Positions 63,019-64,000 of a stretch of DNA of 64,000 nt are shown one piece after another. The DNA is from Terrimonas_A sp051954695 (GTDB lineage: Bacteria > Bacteroidota > Bacteroidia > Chitinophagales > Chitinophagaceae): assembly GCA_051954695.1 (NCBI GenBank), contig JBQCHL010000027.1, positions 1 to 64,000 on the forward strand. The letters are read 5' to 3'. The position numbers were made by a program, and so were the translations under genes. The notes beneath the pieces are model-generated. The model was not told where the DNA came from and searched no databases. It was given only the letters and a program-made list of their open reading frames with translations. The first letter of the stretch is position 1, and every line of letters begins with the position of its first letter.

Positions 63019-64000
63019 ATGAGAGTAGTATTTCTCTTAATAATCTGCGCAATTGCCCTGGCTATATCCTGCTCCAAGCCACCGGGTACAGAACCCGACC
63101 CAGATCCTCCGGTCCTGCCGAAGGATACGACCAGTCAGAACCCGGCAAATCCGCCTGCAGAACCTCCTGACAAGGGGGTGGTCGTATATATCTCCGGCGA
63201 TAGTTTTAACACAACCACTGCATACCTTCCTTATCCCATTTACTGGAAGAACGGGAAGCAGGTTCATTTACCTCATCCCGGCCATGCGGGTGGCAGCGGG
63301 ATAGCCTTATCTGACAATGACGTGTTTGTTTCCTGTTCCGGTGAATTTGCAGGTAACAATGTTACATACTGGAAAAACACAACCGCTGTCAACCTTGCGG
63401 ATGCAAGCATCATTTACCCGGCAATGCGCGACATTGTGATTGCCGGCGGAAACCTGTATACTCTTGGCATAGCATATATAAACAATTTTGAGAAGATCGT
63501 TCCTGTCTATTGGAAAAATCAGGATCCTGTGGTCAAATTGTCCACGTACTCCTCCAGTGCATCAGATGCACAGTCAATTGCTGTATATGGCAATGACATC
63601 TATATCACCGGTTCCACTGTAAATCCGCAACCGCAATCAGGCTACACTACTACTGCCTGCTATTGGAAAAATGGTATACCCATTTTTCTTCAGTCGCTCT
63701 CCGCATCTAATGAGAACGGGCTGGCAAAATCGCTCAAAATGGTTGGAAGCGATGTACATGTTGTTGGTGATGCCTACCGTCCCGGTATGGGAGTGCAGGT
63801 TGGCACAGCTTATCACTGGAAGAATGGTACTCCAATTCCGCTTACAGGAACTGATTCATTTTCTTACGCAAATGATCTGGCGATCGAAGGAACTGATGTA
63901 TACATTGCAGGTGCAGTTGCCGGACCAGACAAAATATTTCACGCTGCCTACTGGAAGAATGGCATACTGAAGGTGCTGGATCCAATAATTTCCGAAGCGA
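63019..64000 (+). CDS. Lipoprotein with repeated YWKN motifs, truncated by the window end
   Basis: An open frame from ATG at 63019 to the last base gives at least 327 residues. The signal peptide ends at lipobox AISC (C18), then a proline-rich linker (about 21-54; PDPDPPVLPKD), then repeats of about 45-50 residues marked YWKNGK, YWKNTT, YWKNQD, YWKNGI, HWKNGT, YWKNGI, each preceded by a beta pattern such as GNDIYITGS or GTDVYIAGA. It looks like a beta-propeller on the cell surface. No enzyme motif was seen. The 3' end lies beyond the window. Confidence 0.75.
   Translation, partial: MRVVFLLIICAIALAISCSKPPGTEPDPDPPVLPKDTTSQNPANPPAEPPDKGVVVYISGDSFNTTTAYLPYPIYWKNGKQVHLPHPGHAGGSGIALSDNDVFVSCSGEFAGNNVTYWKNTTAVNLADASIIYPAMRDIVIAGGNLYTLGIAYINNFEKIVPVYWKNQDPVVKLSTYSSSASDAQSIAVYGNDIYITGSTVNPQPQSGYTTTACYWKNGIPIFLQSLSASNENGLAKSLKMVGSDVHVVGDAYRPGMGVQVGTAYHWKNGTPIPLTGTDSFSYANDLAIEGTDVYIAGAVAGPDKIFHAAYWKNGILKVLDPIISEA

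Noticed and set aside
1..64000. CRISPR array, prophage or insertion sequence
   Set aside because: No regularly spaced direct repeats with unique spacers, no integrase or transposase, and no phage structural genes were seen.

Overview
This window is chromosomal DNA of a Bacteroidetes bacterium, most likely a soil-type member of the Chitinophagaceae/Chitinophaga group. The evidence is a SusC/SusD/SusF polysaccharide-utilisation locus with a hybrid two-component regulator, lipoproteins with Bacteroidetes-style signal peptides, CarboxypepD_reg-type outer-membrane receptors, several TAnnTTTG -7 promoter elements, and the characteristic order miaB / sigma-54-type activator / lptE-like / TPR / secG. 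About 46 protein genes and one tRNA can be supported. No phage, insertion sequence or CRISPR array was seen.

Layout. (1) 1-2.6 kb: an outer-membrane receptor with a long hairpin at its 3' end and a palindromic intergenic repeat at its 5' end. (2) 2.9-7.8 kb: the housekeeping run miaB, AAA+ activator, lptE-like, TPR protein and secG, closed by a clear terminator. (3) 7.9-12.1 kb: mltG, a YihY/BrkB membrane protein, a redoxin, a tiny membrane protein, a TlpA-like thioredoxin and trmH. (4) 12.2-23.2 kb: an AsmA-like giant, a DUF4397 lipoprotein, a thioredoxin-fold protein, a Crp/Fnr regulator, a gene-poor stretch with orphan terminators (small-RNA candidates), dps, a 2-hydroxyacid dehydrogenase, and a cytochrome c / PQQ sugar dehydrogenase fusion. 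(5) 23.4-40.7 kb: an alpha-glucan (probably dextran) locus: (alpha/alpha)6 glycosidase, GH31, GH66, SusF-like, SusD, SusC, and a divergent hybrid two-component regulator. (6) 40.7-45.0 kb: a second outer-membrane receptor divergent from a LytS-type kinase and LytTR regulator pair, with a striking repeated operator between them. (7) 45.6-52.2 kb: an L-arabinose operon araB-araD-araA-GH51 plus an upstream esterase. (8) 52.4-57.9 kb: heptose-phosphate isomerase and kinase, two glycosyltransferases, a DUF4199 protein and a dihydroorotase homologue that has lost its catalytic metal ligands. (9) 58-64 kb: tRNA-Pro(GGG), a small secreted protein, an M13 peptidase, a spermidine-synthase-like protein, a RibD/DHFR-fold protein and a lipoprotein with repeated YWKN motifs that runs off the end.

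How the genes work together. The 23-40 kb locus forms a complete sense-bind-import-degrade unit. Surface GH66 and SusF/SusD should cut and bind an alpha-1,6-glucan, SusC imports oligosaccharides, GH31 and the extra glycosidase finish degradation, and the hybrid kinase senses the oligosaccharide. The arabinose operon similarly releases arabinose from side chains (GH51) and converts it to xylulose-5-phosphate. The most useful leads for follow-up are the LytTR-type operator, a promoter-plus-terminator small-RNA candidate near 20.1 kb, the degenerate dihydroorotase, the family of palindromic intergenic repeats, and four helically phased TTTACA boxes after the tRNA.
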